A DNA stretch of 64,000 nucleotides, from positions 1 through 64,000 of the forward strand of contig DEBC01000044.1 of NCBI GenBank assembly GCA_002348365.1, given 5' to 3'. Positions 61,986-64,000 of this stretch are shown piece by piece. The notes beneath the pieces are model-generated. The model ran no database searches. It was not told where the DNA came from and worked only from the letters and a program-made list of their open reading frames with translations. The position numbers were made by a program, and so were the translations under genes. Source of the stretch: Alphaproteobacteria bacterium UBA2966 (lineage in GTDB: Bacteria > Pseudomonadota > Alphaproteobacteria > UBA2966). The stretch's first letter is position 1, and each line of letters begins with the position of its first letter.

Positions 61986-63044
61986 TTACTCCTCCACAAC
62001 GCGATACCCCATGACCTGTCTTTCGGTAATCAATGCCCGGCCCGACGTGGTCCGGAATCGATTCAGCGTATCGATGAACACGCCCGGCCCGGCAGGGTGA
62101 TCCGTGCGAAATACCGCGCCCGCCAAAACGCTCTCCGCGGCAATGGTTTCCCCAGGTCGCACGAGTGAGTGAATCTGGACGAAATTGCCACCATTGAGGA
62201 TGCCAACCGGTGACATTCCGAATCGCGTGGGATTGGGTCGGCCGACGTCGGTCACGCCTTCGCGGCCGAGGGCTTCCGGATCAGGATCGAACGGCTTCGT
62301 ATCGGGCCACGACTCTAACCCATGCAAAGGATACAAGGGCATGGCAACGACCCCGCCAAACGGACTCTCAGCCGCTTTCTCTGGGTGATAATGCCATGGA
62401 CTCACGTTCATGACTGCGTCGGCCATGAGTCTTAGCCGGCTTAGATCGACCGGTATTACAGATTCGATCACGTCCAGCGGTTTCCCGATCAACTCGTGAA
62501 AGTTATCAGGAACCCGGTCGCCGACATCCCGGATCGAGGTATCGACGTCCATATCATTCGGCAGGCCGCTCTCATCGATCTCCGTCAGAAGACGACCGTC
62601 AGGATCAAGCAGCACGATCCCTGTTCCCTTGGTGTTGTCAGCGGCTTGGTCGGAATTATGGATTCGGTAGCCGACCCGAACCGCTACGTAGGGCGCCACT
62701 TCTATGACGTCCTCAATCTCGCCGTGGATGGCAAGATGTTCTTCTGCGAAATCGATACTCAGAAAGTTTGTATCCATTCGCCACACCCACCCGAGGTTGG
62801 CAAACGAGCTGCTCAGGAACTGGACCAGAGACTGCGCTTTGATCGCCCCGTTGATGTGCAGGTCTCTGTCTCCAGAGAAATTTCGTACGTAGTCCTGGTT
62901 GTAATGGACTTTGTCCCAATTCTGTTGAGCTGCACACCAGCGAGCGAGGTGTTTATAGCTGATCAAACCCTTGTCGAGCGGGGGCAGTTCCGTGCCGGCT
63001 ACGAGTTCGACTTCGATTCCCGGAATGACAATGGACATCTGCAA
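61986..63044 (-). CDS. Two-domain hotdog/MaoC-like acyl dehydratase
   Basis: 352 aa. First half: YKHLARWCAAQQNWDKVHYN followed by GDRDLHINGAIKAQSL, a hotdog pattern with the D/H-containing helix; second half: VDLSRLRLMADAVMNVSPWHY, then FGGVVAMPLYPLHGL. The two hotdogs resemble fused FAS1-type/MaoC dehydratases, although the order and motifs are not textbook. Upstream on the strand is a FAH-family hydratase gene 11 bp away. Probably hydrates or dehydrates an acyl or hydroxy-acid intermediate of ring cleavage. Possibly an alternative to the split hotdog pair at 59560-60404. Confidence 0.72.
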   Translation of the reverse strand: MQMSIVIPGIEVELVAGTELPPLDKGLISYKHLARWCAAQQNWDKVHYNQDYVRNFSGDRDLHINGAIKAQSLVQFLSSSFANLGWVWRMDTNFLSIDFAEEHLAIHGEIEDVIEVAPYVAVRVGYRIHNSDQAADNTKGTGIVLLDPDGRLLTEIDESGLPNDMDVDTSIRDVGDRVPDNFHELIGKPLDVIESVIPVDLSRLRLMADAVMNVSPWHYHPEKAAESPFGGVVAMPLYPLHGLESWPDTKPFDPDPEALGREGVTDVGRPNPTRFGMSPVGILNGGNFVQIHSLVRPGETIAAESVLAGAVFRTDHPAGPGVFIDTLNRFRTTSGRALITERQVMGYRVVEE

Positions 63045-63055
63045 TTACTCCTGTT

Positions 63056-63841
63056 CTAGCGGAAGCTTGCGCTGGCCTCTCCCAGGCCACTCATCCTGAC
63101 AGTTACCTCGTCGCCGCGCTTCGCCCATTTGGTTCCAACAACACTGCCGGTCATGACGATCATCCCGCTGCGAAGCGGTCTTCCCAGTTCAGCAAGGGTG
63201 TTCGCCACGAACGCCAGCGCCTCAAACGGATGCCCCATGACATCAGCGCCTCGTCCCGTCTCGACTTCGACACCATTGATAATCAGTGTGCCTGCGACGT
63301 CCCGCAGGTCCAGGCTTCGCCAATTCCTGGCCGAGTCCGACAGAATACATCCGCCGTTCCACGCGCCCGAGGCGATCAGCGTGTATGCATCTATCGCTTC
63401 ATAATCGGCGTTTAGGTCATCGACGACCTCGATCGCGGCCATACAGTCATCTACGGCTTCGGCAACCGACTCGCGGTCGTACGGCCCATCGCTAAGATCG
63501 CCACTGAGCCTCACGGCAATCTCACACTCGAGTCCCGGTCTGCCGCAATCACTGAAGGCCAAATTAGCTGGAGCCTGATGGACACTCTTTTCGAAGATTG
63601 GTCCGATGCAGGGCTGATCAAATCCTAGAAGCTTCTGCATCACCGGCGTCGTCAGGGCGATCTTGTAACCGGCCAACGCCCCCCGACTGCCATCGTTGAA
63701 CGATGCAGCCCAAAGCTGCTGTACGTCGTAGGCGTCCTGCAGGTCTGAAGGGCGATGGGACAAAGATGGCGAAAGGGGGCCGCGCTTGTCGAATATCTCG
63801 CGATAGAATCTCGCGGCAACGGTCTTTTCCTCCGGGGACAT
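63056..63841 (-). CDS. 2-keto-4-pentenoate hydratase/FAH-family protein
   Basis: 261 aa. Family segments: YKIALTTPVMQKLLGFDQPC near the start and ECEIAVRLSGDLSD (metal-binding Glu pair), then AAIEVVDDLNADY, and C-terminal MTGSVVGTKWAKRGDEVTV. This is the MhpD/HpaH branch, which hydrates 2-hydroxypenta-2,4-dienoate formed in meta-cleavage of catechols. It fits the Rieske and HpaB oxygenases in the window although a ring-cleavage dioxygenase was not seen. Upstream is a cut gene (stop 10 bp away) and downstream the two-hotdog protein, so likely an operon. Confidence 0.88.
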   Translation of the reverse strand: MSPEEKTVAARFYREIFDKRGPLSPSLSHRPSDLQDAYDVQQLWAASFNDGSRGALAGYKIALTTPVMQKLLGFDQPCIGPIFEKSVHQAPANLAFSDCGRPGLECEIAVRLSGDLSDGPYDRESVAEAVDDCMAAIEVVDDLNADYEAIDAYTLIASGAWNGGCILSDSARNWRSLDLRDVAGTLIINGVEVETGRGADVMGHPFEALAFVANTLAELGRPLRSGMIVMTGSVVGTKWAKRGDEVTVRMSGLGEASASFR

Positions 63842-63850
63842 GGCACCCGC

Positions 63851-64000
63851 CTATCCCGACGCGTTGGCGATATGGAATGACCGAATGCTGTCACGCTCTG
63901 ACAGCTCCTTCATGAGCGTGACCAATGGAGTCGAGCCCATCGCGTAATCAGTATCGATGGGACCGGCGGCCTTCAGCGCACTGTACTCCTTATCCGCGTA
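63851..64000 (-). CDS. Unidentified protein, C-terminal 49 residues only
   Basis: Reading frame entering from the right edge and stopping at TAG 63853-63851. Residues visible: YADKEYSALKAAGPIDTDYA and GSTPLVTLMKELSERDS, ending HIANASG. Too little to name a family; the composition suggests the end of a soluble enzyme. The next gene, the FAH-family hydratase, starts 9 bp after the stop, so the two are probably one transcript. The start lies beyond the window. Confidence 0.62.
   Translation of the reverse strand, partial: YADKEYSALKAAGPIDTDYAMGSTPLVTLMKELSERDSIRSFHIANASG

Overview
The window is about 60% GC and densely coding. It carries roughly 50 genes or gene remnants, only one non-coding gap above 300 bp, and no rRNA, tRNA, CRISPR array or insertion sequence that I could recognise. 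The gene families present (Rieske oxygenases, HyuA/HyuB hydantoinase-type proteins, xanthine-dehydrogenase-type molybdenum subunits, Gfo/Idh/MocA dehydrogenases, TauD, CaiB-type CoA transferase, and an alphaproteobacterial-looking FliG) suggest a free-living or host-associated alphaproteobacterium, possibly Rhodospirillales-like. The genus cannot be told from this sequence. Nearly everything is catabolic. fliG is the only recognisable housekeeping-type gene.

Layout. 1-6285 (minus): three aromatic-catabolism style genes (two Rieske oxygenases, one cut by the window edge, and an ECHDC3-like enoyl-CoA hydratase), a GST, an EamA exporter, a 3-hydroxyisobutyrate-dehydrogenase-like enzyme and a Gfo/Idh/MocA pseudogene. 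6469-9121 (plus): ketopantoate-reductase-like, 2-oxoglutarate/Fe(II) oxygenase and a LigE-like GST. 9099-13779 (minus): gamma-glutamyltransferase-like, FadH/OYE-type Fe-S flavoenzyme and an LLM flavin enzyme. 13884-20854: TauE/SafE exporter, a stand-alone radical SAM enzyme, another HIBADH-like enzyme, acyl-CoA dehydrogenase plus CoA transferase, cysteine-dioxygenase-like cupin and TauD-type dioxygenase.

21032-29801 (plus): HyuA, a truncated HyuB remnant, two tandem full HyuBs, a dimethylglycine/sarcosine-dehydrogenase-like flavoprotein and two small proteins. 29811-47379: four catalytic (CoxL/XdhB-type) molybdenum hydroxylase subunits with no FAD or 2Fe-2S partner anywhere in the window. Two of these are coupled to a HyuB, and between copies two and three sits a pair of related unknown proteins. 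Embedded here (39694-45035) is a sulfated amino-sugar module: sulfatase, AgaI-like galactosamine-6-phosphate deaminase, a frame-broken ROK kinase and two Gfo/Idh/MocA dehydrogenases.

45046-58653: OYE, amidase with an AtzG-like small partner, an SDR pseudogene, a hydantoin-racemase homologue lacking both family cysteines, a Rieske oxygenase divergent from an HpaB-HyuA-HyuB operon. 58757-64000 (minus): alpha/beta hydrolase, several hotdog-fold dehydratases, fliG, a FAH-family hydratase and a cut gene.

A plausible reading is a broad scavenging island for N-containing cyclic compounds and modified amino sugars: oxygenases hydroxylate, HyuA/HyuB and the amidase open amide rings, and hydratase/CoA enzymes process the fragments. 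At least four genes are broken and a fifth (the cupin) has an early stop. The region is therefore either decaying or affected by assembly errors.
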